Shown piece by piece: positions 40,922 to 49,172 of a stretch of DNA of 49,558 bases. Position numbers and translations under genes: made by a program. Within the stretch, counting starts at the first letter, position 1. Every line of letters begins with the position of its first letter. The stretch is from positions 1 to 49,558 of the forward strand of contig NZ_JWLD01000065.1 in the NCBI RefSeq assembly GCF_000813725.1. Reading direction: 5' to 3'. Source of the stretch: Leisingera sp. ANG-Vp. GTDB taxonomy: Bacteria; Pseudomonadota; Alphaproteobacteria; Rhodobacterales; Rhodobacteraceae. The notes under the pieces are model-generated. The model was not told where the DNA came from. It worked only from the letters and a program-made list of their open reading frames with translations, and did no database searches.

Positions 40922-42484
40922 TCACGCTTCCTGCCCGGCGCGGGTCAGAACGGTGGAATACTTGCCGTGCTTGGCCAGCACTTCAACGGTGCCAAAGCGT
41001 TTCATGGCCGGGATGCCGCCCGAGCCCTTGCGGATGTCCAGGACAATGCCGCCGCCCTGGCTGATCTGATTGCCAAACAACTCCTGGTAAGTGTCCACCG
41101 GATAATGAAACCCGCAGGAGGCCAGGCTGACGACCAGATCGAAACGGCCCAGCGCCGCGGTGTCTTCGGTCCTGGGATTTACGGTCGTGATCATTTCGGC
41201 AGGCACGCCGTTCTGCTCCAGAAAGGCACGGGCGGTTTCCAGGCTGGTATAACCTGCGCCCTCGCCCTGGAAGCCGAAATGGCGGCCTTCGCTTTCTTCG
41301 ATATCGATCAGCACAATGCTGCAGCCGTATCGGCGGTGCAGCAGCAGGCTGGCAAAGGCGTAGCCGCAACCGATATCAGCGGCCCGCTTGGGGGCAATGG
41401 TGTCCGTTGATTGCAAAAAGAAATCGCATTCCCGGCCCGCAACCCGGATTGACTCATGCAGGATATGCTCGCGCTGCGCCCGGGCATCTTTCAGCAGCGG
41501 TTCAGCATCGCCGTCCATCCAATCCTTGATGACCTGATCCGAGCTTGCCAGCTCCGAGCGCTGCAGCAGGATATTGGCGACGTCCTGATCGCTGAACATG
41601 GAAAAATCCAGTGTGGCCGGATCAATCTGCGGCAGCGTTTCCGGCTCCGGCGCGGGCTGCAGCAAGTGCCGGGTCTTTTCCGGATCGATTCCGTGCTTGG
41701 CCAGCAGCTCATGCACATAGCAGCCTTCGGCCGGCACACCGCCGTATTTCGCGGCGATATTGCGGAAGCGGCGGCCCCAGAAATGGATCGACAGCGTATC
41801 ACTGCGGATATGGCCGCGGGCCTGGTTCGGACGATTGGGGTTGAGCACAACCCCCGCCCGTTTGAACGGCACCGGATAAATCACATGGCCGGGACGGGAG
41901 TTGGAGACTTCGCCGGTTTCCTGCAGGAACCAGGTCAGCGCATCCGGCCCCCAGACACCCCAGGGCAGCAGGGAAACATGCACCCCCTCGCCGCGGTCTT
42001 TCAGCGTTTGCAGCTCTGCTTGCTTTTCTGCGCTGTACCATGGCGGAATGGGATATTCATCGCTGGTGAACTGCAGCATCGCTTTCAGCGTCTTAGAGGT
42101 TTTGGGCAGCCGCAGCACCCCGTTGTTGACCATCGGCTTGTTGTCCGAGATCCAGCCGTGAAAATGCTTGCCCTTGATGTCCCAGGGCTGGCAGCAATAA
42201 GCGTCCGTATCGGCCCAGACATAATCAGTCTGACGCAGCATATGCAGGCGGAAGACATCCGCGTGATACGCCGGGCTGCCGGTCTTGGCGTGGCGGATGA
42301 TGCGCTCGGACGGCAGGATATCATTGGCATCCGCCACCCGCACCCCGTCGGGCACGCCTTTGACCTCGTCATAGGTGAACAGGATCATTTCGTGGCCGTT
42401 GTCCACAAAGGACTTCAGACAGAGCTGCTCAAGCCAGCTGAGCTCCGCGCCCACCCAAAGCGACGCGATGGCCGGAAGTGCCAT
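40922..42484 (-). CDS. Glycosyltransferase - methyltransferase fusion
   Basis: Residues ~1-250 are a capsular-polysaccharide-type glycosyltransferase with the DXD motif WADTDAYCCQP (Asp92-Asp94), FRLHMLRQTDYVW before it and HFWGRRFRNIAAKYGG after it. Residues ~367-520 form a methyltransferase with motif I AADIGCGYAFASLLL, an acidic loop (IVLIDIEES) and LVVSLASCGFHYPVDTY. One chain could add a sugar and methylate it. The domain is shared with the next gene downstream. The start is ATG 42484. Confidence 0.8.
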   Translation of the reverse strand: MALPAIASLWVGAELSWLEQLCLKSFVDNGHEMILFTYDEVKGVPDGVRVADANDILPSERIIRHAKTGSPAYHADVFRLHMLRQTDYVWADTDAYCCQPWDIKGKHFHGWISDNKPMVNNGVLRLPKTSKTLKAMLQFTSDEYPIPPWYSAEKQAELQTLKDRGEGVHVSLLPWGVWGPDALTWFLQETGEVSNSRPGHVIYPVPFKRAGVVLNPNRPNQARGHIRSDTLSIHFWGRRFRNIAAKYGGVPAEGCYVHELLAKHGIDPEKTRHLLQPAPEPETLPQIDPATLDFSMFSDQDVANILLQRSELASSDQVIKDWMDGDAEPLLKDARAQREHILHESIRVAGRECDFFLQSTDTIAPKRAADIGCGYAFASLLLHRRYGCSIVLIDIEESEGRHFGFQGEGAGYTSLETARAFLEQNGVPAEMITTVNPRTEDTAALGRFDLVVSLASCGFHYPVDTYQELFGNQISQGGGIVLDIRKGSGGIPAMKRFGTVEVLAKHGKYSTVLTRAGQEA

Positions 42485-42591
42485 GATTTCTGCCCCTCAA
42501 TACCTGTCTGCGCAGCGATTTTGCTGCAGTTTTTGTTAACGAATTTTAACCCGCTGCCCGGATTCCTGTCAATGTGCGCTGGGTCCAGCAG

Positions 42592-44871
42592 TCAATGCGT
42601 GGTCTCACCGCGCTCCACCGTGAACCAGAAGTCGCTGCCCGGCTCGTTCTCGGCAATTTCATCGGGGATCACCTCAGGACCGCTGAGAAAGACATTGGCG
42701 CCGAAATGCGCGTGCATCCGCGACAGCTTGCACAGTTTACTGCCGGTCAGCTCGCGGAACAGGCCGATCATGTCGTCCCGCTCTTTCAGCTCCTCGATTT
42801 TCTCGCGGTGCTTGCGGCAGGAGTAGTCATGGGCGGCCGCAATATCCGGATCTGCCAGCAGCCGCGCCATTTCCGCCTCCAGCGCCGGAATCATCCGCTG
42901 GATCGAGCGCTCCTCTTCGGCGTTGTTGTTCATCCGGAACCAGTAGGACAGCCCCTGATCGCGGTCCACGTGGTTCACCCGCCCTCGGTCGCGCTTGACC
43001 AGAAAGCTCTCGGCGCTGCGCACGGCATAGTGATTAAGCTGCACCAGGTCATATCCATAGGTGCTCATGGATGAGCGCCAGCCGTTGCGGAACATCTCGC
43101 GGGGCATGTCCTTGCCAGAGCCGTTGACCCAGCGGATGTCTTCCCACAATTGCGGCTTCAGCCCCTTGGGCCGGTGCACGCCCAGCTTCTTGAAGATGCC
43201 TGTGTTGCGGAACAGCGTCTTGAACCCCCAGGCCTGGTGCGGCTTGCGGGTCACCTCAAAGGCGCATCGGGTGAATTCGCGCAAAATCAGGTCGCCGGTG
43301 AAGTCGCGCACATCATTGTTGCCGAACAGCCGCCAGGTCATAGAGATCATGTTGGCCTCGCCCATGGCCTCGAACAGATCCGGCAATCGGCCTTCGCCGC
43401 ATTTGATGTTGATGAACTCATCGACATCCATGCAGATCAGCCAGTCGGCCCCGGTGATCACCGGCTCATCTTCCGCCGCCTGCAGCGCCGCGTGCTGCGG
43501 CTTCAGGTCGGTGCCCCGGAACGGGTTCTCACGGTGCTGCACGATGCCTTTCTCCTGCAGCATCTGCAGCATAGTGTCGGTTCCATCACTGCAATCGTTG
43601 GTGTAGACAAGGAAATCATCCACCCCGATCGCCCGGTGATAGGCCAGCCACTCCAGAATGAACGGCCCTTCGTTTTTCATCGTGGTAACGATGGTAGTCC
43701 TGGGCGTGCCGCCGCTGCGGCGGATTGCCTGCTCCTCAGGAATACGCACCGGCTTTGCCTGGAAGTACCCCGTGGCCAGCTCCAGCAATTCAGGCGTTTC
43801 CACCAGGCTGGTCTTCGGCACGATCTTGGAGACGGTATCCGCCGGATGACGCAGCGCCATGCAACGGTAGAACCGGCAATCATCAGCCGGGTCCGGCTCA
43901 GCCCCCACCACCCGGATCAGCCGCCATATGCAGCTGTCCTTGGCCTGTGCCGGCGCCAGGCACCAGCGAGGCCGGAGGCCGGCGGCATCAAACTGGGTGC
44001 AGATATGATCGCCGAAAGAGGCCTCATCGCCATTGCGTACCCGCCAGGGATAGGCTTGCACCCCGCCAAGCCGGATGCAGCCGCTTGGCGCCCGCACAGC
44101 CCGGTCAAAAACGTTTGGCCCCTCGCCCGGCGCCAGCAGGTCAAACAGATCGATATTGGCCACCGCGCGGGCGCGGCCCAGGAACCGGGCGCGCAGAATT
44201 TCGTAGATCAGGAACTCGCCCAGAGGCGCCTGCCAGGGATCAGCCGGCGGGATCTCCATCCGGTCCTTACCCGGCGCCCCCGGCACGTTGTAAGGATGCG
44301 CCTCCTCCGGCAGCCCCTCCTTGCCCAGCGGCAGCTTGGCGTGAACCACCACCAGCCGCTCCAGCCCTTCAATCCCCTCAGCGAGCTCCCGCAGAAACTG
44401 GGTATAACGGCGGCTGTCCTGCGGCTGGGCCCGGTCAAAGATAACGGCGCCCTGCATGCCATGATGCTCAATATGAAACCGGAGCCAGGCAGCCGTGACC
44501 TCAGGCGTTTCGCCGTTGCGGACAGCAGCCAGTACGTTGAGCCCTTCGAAGAGCTCGGTCTCGGCAGGCGACAAGGCAGCCGTATAGCGTTCACCGTGAA
44601 CCGACACAGTCAGGCCGCGGCCCGCCTCATCGATCTCTGCCTCCAGAACAGGCGCGCCGCCGTAATTCTGCAGCACAGTCTTGCCCGCATGAGAAGGTGC
44701 CGCAATCGCCTCCCGCGGAGTTCCCGATTTGAAGAACAGCCGGGCAGACGCCCCTTTCGGGCCGCTCAGCGCAACCGCGTCCAGCAGCACTTCTCCAGCC
44801 AGGGTCAAAGCGCTGAGCTCGCGTTCAAGGATCTTGCCGGTACGGCTCCCGGAGGCTGGATTGTTTGGCAT
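42592..44871 (-). CDS. Large glycosyltransferase, GT2/GT92-like
   Basis: The C-terminal half is a glycosyltransferase: TTIVTTMKNEGPFILEWLAYHRAIGVDDFLVYTNDCSDGTD, then DWLICMDVDEFIN (~480) with the DxD-like metal-binding acids, and WRLFGNNDVRDF. The first ~370 residues are another, unrecognised domain, including GRRYTQFLRELAEGIEGLERLVV-like helices. A role in a cell-surface glycan is inferred from the glycosyltransferase, methyltransferase and sulfotransferase-like neighbours. It is the first gene of the leftward cluster. Confidence 0.75.
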   Translation of the reverse strand: MPNNPASGSRTGKILERELSALTLAGEVLLDAVALSGPKGASARLFFKSGTPREAIAAPSHAGKTVLQNYGGAPVLEAEIDEAGRGLTVSVHGERYTAALSPAETELFEGLNVLAAVRNGETPEVTAAWLRFHIEHHGMQGAVIFDRAQPQDSRRYTQFLRELAEGIEGLERLVVVHAKLPLGKEGLPEEAHPYNVPGAPGKDRMEIPPADPWQAPLGEFLIYEILRARFLGRARAVANIDLFDLLAPGEGPNVFDRAVRAPSGCIRLGGVQAYPWRVRNGDEASFGDHICTQFDAAGLRPRWCLAPAQAKDSCIWRLIRVVGAEPDPADDCRFYRCMALRHPADTVSKIVPKTSLVETPELLELATGYFQAKPVRIPEEQAIRRSGGTPRTTIVTTMKNEGPFILEWLAYHRAIGVDDFLVYTNDCSDGTDTMLQMLQEKGIVQHRENPFRGTDLKPQHAALQAAEDEPVITGADWLICMDVDEFINIKCGEGRLPDLFEAMGEANMISMTWRLFGNNDVRDFTGDLILREFTRCAFEVTRKPHQAWGFKTLFRNTGIFKKLGVHRPKGLKPQLWEDIRWVNGSGKDMPREMFRNGWRSSMSTYGYDLVQLNHYAVRSAESFLVKRDRGRVNHVDRDQGLSYWFRMNNNAEEERSIQRMIPALEAEMARLLADPDIAAAHDYSCRKHREKIEELKERDDMIGLFRELTGSKLCKLSRMHAHFGANVFLSGPEVIPDEIAENEPGSDFWFTVERGETTH

Positions 44872-45141
44872 GCTGCTGCGTCACATTTGGTGTCATTGGC
44901 CCCTGCCGCAATGCATCAGGGGCAGATCACTTATAGCTGCCCTGCGGAATGCCCGGAACCGGGAAGCCTCCTTTCCGCCGCCAAAGCCCCCAGCAGCTGA
45001 TATTCCCGCAACAGCCCTGCAGGCGGCACCCGGCCGGTTTTGCCTGTGATTTGCAGGGACTGAACGCCTATCCGGGTGTTTCCGGGATCCACCCTGCTAA
45101 AGACGCCTTCGGCTGTTCTGCCCGCGGCGTAATGGAAATCT
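44872..45141. other. Gene-free spacer ahead of the IS remnant
   Basis: No gene is seen. The region holds the promoter of the leftward glycan cluster (boxes not clear) and a small hairpin (GCCCCTG with CAGGGGC, about 44,900-44,925). The missing N-terminal part of the AraC-like gene that was hit by the IS is not detectable here. Confidence 0.4.
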
Positions 45142-45259
45142 TGTCTTTGCCCCCTAAAAATGGGCCACTATTTTGGCCGAGAAGGGGGGACTGGATATGG
45201 CTCGGAAGCGATATTCGGACGAAGACATTCTGAAGCTGCTGCGTGAGATTGAACTGAAG
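45142..45259 (+). mobile_element. IS3-family (IS407-like) left-end remnant
   Basis: The stretch from TGTCTTTGCCCCC through AAATGGGCCACTATTTTGGCCGAGAAG resembles the left end of IS3-type elements. It runs directly into the start of an OrfA transposase (MARKRYSDEDILKLLREIEL) and then stops abruptly. Only about 20 codons of orfA remain, and no right end is present, so this is a deletion scar. Confidence 0.55.
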
Positions 45260-45421
45260 CACGCGCATCAGCTGCTCTGCCAGACCGACCTGCCGATGAT
45301 GGAGGTCTGTGTGGCAAGCGGCTTTGCCTCCAAGTCCAACTTTGCGCATTGGTACCGCCAGCAGTACAGGCAAATGCCAACCCAGGCCCGCAAGCTGTGC
45401 TTTACCGGGGCGGCAGGCTGA
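45197..45421 (+). pseudogene. Chimeric ORF: IS transposase start fused to AraC/GlxA-type HTH end
   Basis: The first ~20 residues are the transposase OrfA start. The following ~50 residues (HAHQLLCQTDLPMMEVCVASGFASKSNFAHWYRQQYRQMPTQARK) are the second helix-turn-helix and end of a GlxA/AraC-type regulator. The frame is intact, with AAGGGGGG before ATG 45197, so a 74-residue protein could be made. It most likely reflects a deletion between an IS and a regulator gene. Whether the product binds DNA is unknown. Confidence 0.6.
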
Positions 45422-45438
45422 ACCGCCCCGGCAGGTTG

Positions 45439-46734
45439 TCAGGCCAACAAGGCACGGCCTCTTTGCAGGAAACCCTGGTATTCCTTCTCGGGCACCATGC
45501 TGCCGCCAGTGGCCCACATCACGTGGGTGCCCTGCCCCAGCCGGCCTTCCAGCCCGTGCCGCGCCAGATACCCCTGCCCTTCCGCTGTCGACAGCAGCAT
45601 CTGCGGCCCGCCCAGGCAGGCCGCCGCTGACGGCTCCAGCTGCAGCCCGGCATGGTCCTGCGCCAGCGCCAGCCAGCGGAACAGGTCGTCGTCGGCAACC
45701 GTATAAATCCCGCTCAGCAGCGGCTGCATGACCTGCGCCACAAACTGGCTCACCTCGGCGACCGCCATGCCGTCAGCTTCGGTCCTGTTGGTTAGACCCA
45801 CATCGTAGACGTTGACCACCTTCTCCAGCCCCGAGGCCAGCTGCACCAGCGCGCAAGGAGATTGGGCAGGTTCTACAAAGAAGCAATGAGCGTGGTCGCC
45901 AAACACCTGCTTCAGCCCATAGGCCACCCCGCCCGGCGCACCGCCGATCCCGCAAGGCAGGTAAAGAAACAACGGGTGTTCTGCGTCTACCTTTATGTCC
46001 CGCTCTGCCAATTGATCGCGCAGCTCTTCCGCAGCGGCGGAATAGCCGAAGAACAGCAGCTCCGAGCGTTCGTCATCAACGAAGTAAATCGTTGGATCGG
46101 CCTCTGCCTGCTGACGCGCCGAAGCCACCGCAGTTCCGTAATCCGCCTGGTGCTGCACCACCTCAACCTCATTGTGGCGCAGGCGTTTCACCTTCCAGGG
46201 CTTGGCATCCGCCGACATATGCACCACCGCGCGGAAACCCAGTGCCCGGGCAGCGATGCCGACACTCAGGCCCAGGTTGCCGGTTGATCCCACTGCCACC
46301 GTATAGCTGCCGAAACGCTCCCGCACGGCCCCGGACGCCAGCGCTTCCGGCGCCGCTTCCGAGGCAACCAATCCCAGCTTCCGCGCCAGCGACAGCCCAT
46401 GCAGGAAGACCTCGTAAACACCGCCGCGTGCCTTGACTGAGCCTGCCACCGGCAGCGCGTGGTCGCCCTTCACAAAAAACCGGCCCTTGTCTTGTCCCAT
46501 GGCCGCGGCCAGATCCGCCACCTCGATCAGCTCGGAGGCAATCACCCCACCGCTTTGTTCCAGCTCTGCAAAACAAAGCTGCAACAGCGGCGCCAGCGCA
46601 CGCCAGTTGGCTTCTGCTTCCGCCACCTGCTCTGGCCGCACCGGCACCTGGGCCGCGGCAACGGGGCCCAACCCCGGGTTGATCCACATCAGCGATCCCA
46701 GCGCCTGCAGGCGGCGCAGCAGGAGTTCATCCAT
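45439..46734 (-). CDS. dsdA: D-serine ammonia-lyase (D-serine dehydratase)
   Basis: This fold-type II PLP enzyme converts D-serine to pyruvate and ammonia. PLP binds Lys101 in LPVAGSVKARGGVYE, where E. coli DsdA has GSIKARGG. VGSTGNLGLSVGIAARALGF and LPCGIGGAPGGVAYG are the substrate and phosphate loops. At 431 residues it is close to the E. coli enzyme (442). The start ATG 46734 has AAGGAACAAGAC before it. Upstream in-frame codons reach 47097 but run through glyA and are not coding. It lies downstream of glyA on the same strand beyond a terminator-like hairpin. Confidence 0.93.
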   Translation of the reverse strand: MDELLLRRLQALGSLMWINPGLGPVAAAQVPVRPEQVAEAEANWRALAPLLQLCFAELEQSGGVIASELIEVADLAAAMGQDKGRFFVKGDHALPVAGSVKARGGVYEVFLHGLSLARKLGLVASEAAPEALASGAVRERFGSYTVAVGSTGNLGLSVGIAARALGFRAVVHMSADAKPWKVKRLRHNEVEVVQHQADYGTAVASARQQAEADPTIYFVDDERSELLFFGYSAAAEELRDQLAERDIKVDAEHPLFLYLPCGIGGAPGGVAYGLKQVFGDHAHCFFVEPAQSPCALVQLASGLEKVVNVYDVGLTNRTEADGMAVAEVSQFVAQVMQPLLSGIYTVADDDLFRWLALAQDHAGLQLEPSAAACLGGPQMLLSTAEGQGYLARHGLEGRLGQGTHVMWATGGSMVPEKEYQGFLQRGRALLA

Positions 46735-46830
46735 GTCTTGTTCCTTCTTGCTTGCGGGCAGCATGCCCGGTTCTTGCTTCCTCTCCACCCCGAAAAGCGC
46801 GGGCAAGCAAAGTGTTTGCGGCATGAAGAA

Positions 46831-46860
46831 GCCCCGCCGCGAAATGTAGCGCGGCGGGGC
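46831..46860 (-). terminator. Strong hairpin between glyA and dsdA
   Basis: GCCCCGCCGCG (46831-46841) pairs perfectly with CGCGGCGGGGC (46850-46860). On the coding strand it is followed by TTCTTC. It would limit read-through from the hydroxymethyltransferase gene into dsdA. Confidence 0.65.
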
Positions 46861-46904
46861 CTGGGCAGCAGGCTGTGGCCAGCCTGCTGGGGAGAACGCG
46901 AGGG

Positions 46905-48170
46905 TCAGCCGCGGTAGACCGGGAAAGCGGCGCAAAGCTCTGCCACTTGCGCGGCATAGCGCGCCACGGCGGCATCCGTATCCCCGGCCGCCTCTGCTTC
47001 CACCAGATCCGCGATCATGTCCCCCAGCGCCTCGAACTCCGCTTCCTTCAGGCCGCGGGTGGTGGCAGCTCCTGCACCCAGCCGCAGGCCGACCCATTCC
47101 GGCGGACGCGGGCTGTCGTTCGGGATGGCATTTTTATTGGCGGTAATATTGGCTTGTTCCAGCACCGCCTCGGCGCGCTTGCCAGTGATGCCTTTGGGGC
47201 TGAGGTCGACCAGCACCAGGTGGGTGTCGGTGCCGCCGGAAACGATCCGCAGGCCGCGCTTCTGCAGGGTTGCTGCCAGGGTGGCCGCGTTGGCTTTCAC
47301 CTGGGCGGCATAGGCCTTGAATTCATCCGTCAGCGCTTCGCCCAGGCAAACCGCCTTGGCCGCCAGCACCTGGCTGTGGATTGAGCCCTGGACGCCCGGG
47401 AACACCGCCGACTGCAGCTTCTTGAACCACTCCTCATTGTTGGTGAGGATCAGCCCGCCGCGGGGGCCCCGCAGGGTCTTGGTGGTGGTGCAGGTGACGA
47501 TATCCGCATGCGGGAAGGGCGAAGGATGTTCACCCGCGGCAACAAGGCCAGCAATGTGGGCCATGTCGACGTGGAACCAGGCACCTACCTTCCTGGCAAT
47601 CGCTCCCAAGCGCTCAAAATCAATCGCCCGCGGATAGGCTGAGCCGCCGGTGATGATCAGCTTGGGCTGGATCTCTTCAGCTTGGCGTTCCAGTGCGTCA
47701 TAGTCGATCACTTCGCTGTCTGCATCGACACCATAGTGGTGCGGCTCAAACCAGCGGCCCGAGAGATTGGCTTTCAGCCCGTGGCTTAGATGGCCACCCG
47801 CCGCCAGATCCAGCGAGAGCACTTTATCGCCCGGCTTCAGCAGCAGAAAGAACACCGCCAGGTTGGCCTGCGAGCCGGAATGCGGCTGCACATTGGCGTA
47901 ATCGCAGCCGAACAGCTGCTTGGCGCGGGTGATGGCAGCCTCTTCCACCACATCGACAAAGCGCCCGCCGCCGTGGAAGCGGTTGCCCGGGTAGCCTTCC
48001 AGAGTCTTGTTGGTCATCTCGTGGCCCAGCGCGTCCAGCACCGCGCGGCTGACGATGTTTTCCGAGGCGATCAGCTCGATCTGGTCCTGCTGGCGCGACT
48101 TCTCGCCTGCCAGGGCTTCCGCCACCAGCGGGTCGGCTGCGGCGACGGTTTGGGTGAAATGCTGCGACAT
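46905..48170 (-). CDS. glyA: Serine hydroxymethyltransferase (atypical paralogue)
   Basis: The PLP enzyme interconverts serine and glycine with tetrahydrofolate. PLP binds Lys230 in VTCTTTKTLRGPRGG. Other family stretches are LIASENIVSRAVLDALGHEMTNKTLEGYPGNRFHGGG and NVQPHSGSQANLAVFFLLLKPGDKVLSLDLAAGGHLSHG. The segment GGGRFVDVVEE differs from the usual GGCEYVD. This suggests a paralogue beside the housekeeping copy, tied to D-serine use by the neighbouring dsdA. A hydroxymethyl-transfer variant (e.g. on alpha-methylserine) is possible. Confidence 0.88.
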   Translation of the reverse strand: MSQHFTQTVAAADPLVAEALAGEKSRQQDQIELIASENIVSRAVLDALGHEMTNKTLEGYPGNRFHGGGRFVDVVEEAAITRAKQLFGCDYANVQPHSGSQANLAVFFLLLKPGDKVLSLDLAAGGHLSHGLKANLSGRWFEPHHYGVDADSEVIDYDALERQAEEIQPKLIITGGSAYPRAIDFERLGAIARKVGAWFHVDMAHIAGLVAAGEHPSPFPHADIVTCTTTKTLRGPRGGLILTNNEEWFKKLQSAVFPGVQGSIHSQVLAAKAVCLGEALTDEFKAYAAQVKANAATLAATLQKRGLRIVSGGTDTHLVLVDLSPKGITGKRAEAVLEQANITANKNAIPNDSPRPPEWVGLRLGAGAATTRGLKEAEFEALGDMIADLVEAEAAGDTDAAVARYAAQVAELCAAFPVYRG

Positions 48171-48281
48171 GAGGGCTCCTCCGCATCACAAATGGAACTG
48201 CCCCAAGGATGCGTGTTGGAGCCTGTTCACAGCAAATCAGTATTGCTATTATTTTCGCGTAGAAAAACTAAGGCTCAGATC

Positions 48282-49172
48282 ATGGCAATTGCCCCCGTCC
48301 GCCCCAAAGGCCCGCATCTGAACGCGCTGCGCGCCTTCGAGGCCGCCGCCCGGCTGGGCAGTTTCACCGCCGCCGCCGATGAGTTGTCAGTCACCCCCGG
48401 CGCGGTAACCCAGCACATCAAATCGCTGGAAGCCTGGGCCGAAGCGCCGCTATTTGTCCGCAACGCCCGCGGCGTGGTTCTGACGCCGCTTGCCGAAGAG
48501 CTGCTGCCTGGTTTCACAACAGCCTTTGACCAGCTTGGCCTAGCGGTGCAGGCGCTGCGCACCAAGGCGGCGCCGGGCAAGATCAAGGTGGCGGCGCTGC
48601 CCTCGATTGCCCAACTGTGGCTGCCACCGCGGCTGAGGCAGCTGCGCCGGGCGGCGCCGGAGATCGCGGTATCGGTGGTGGCAATGGAAACCGCACCGAA
48701 CCTGACCCGTGAACCCTTTGACTTGACCCTGTTCTACAGCGCCAGTCCATTGCGCAGCGACGAGACCGAAGTCGTGAGGGACAGGATCTTTCCGGTCTGC
48801 GCACCAGAGATCGCCGCCCGCCTCAGCGCGCTGGCCGATCTGAACAATGAGACACTGTTGCATGACGGCGCCTGGGCCAAGGACTGGGACATGTGGCTCA
48901 GCGCCCAGCCAGATGCCGATCGTATCGCCCGCGGCGGCACAGTGCATTCGCTGTTTTCGGTGGCCCTGGAAGAAGCCCGCCACGGCGGCGGCGTGCTGAT
49001 CGCGCATGAGGCGCTGGTGCAGCCGCTGCTGGACAGCGGCGAGCTCGTACGGCCCTTTTCCGCCAGCCTAGAGCTGCCCGCCAGGATGGTCGCAAGAACA
49101 GCCTCGGCCTTTGCACATTCCCCCCTGTTCAGCCAGGTTCAGGCCCTTTTGCTACACGGCGCTTCCGGCTGA
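48282..49172 (+). CDS. GcvA-like LysR regulator
   Basis: The N-terminal helix-turn-helix reads LNALRAFEAAARLGSFTAAADELSVTPGAVTQHIKSLEAWAEAPLFVRNARGVVLTP, the GcvA type with PHLNALRAFE. The effector domain continues to 49172. ATG 48282 is chosen; the frame is open upstream as a shadow of glyA. It diverges from glyA across ~110 bases, so it probably senses a serine- or glycine-related compound and controls glyA and perhaps dsdA. Confidence 0.92.
   Translation: MAIAPVRPKGPHLNALRAFEAAARLGSFTAAADELSVTPGAVTQHIKSLEAWAEAPLFVRNARGVVLTPLAEELLPGFTTAFDQLGLAVQALRTKAAPGKIKVAALPSIAQLWLPPRLRQLRRAAPEIAVSVVAMETAPNLTREPFDLTLFYSASPLRSDETEVVRDRIFPVCAPEIAARLSALADLNNETLLHDGAWAKDWDMWLSAQPDADRIARGGTVHSLFSVALEEARHGGGVLIAHEALVQPLLDSGELVRPFSASLELPARMVARTASAFAHSPLFSQVQALLLHGASG

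Noticed and set aside
43150-45000. 616-codon open frame opposite the large glycosyltransferase
   Set aside because: It is antisense to a clear glycosyltransferase with DxD motif and lacks any domain pattern.
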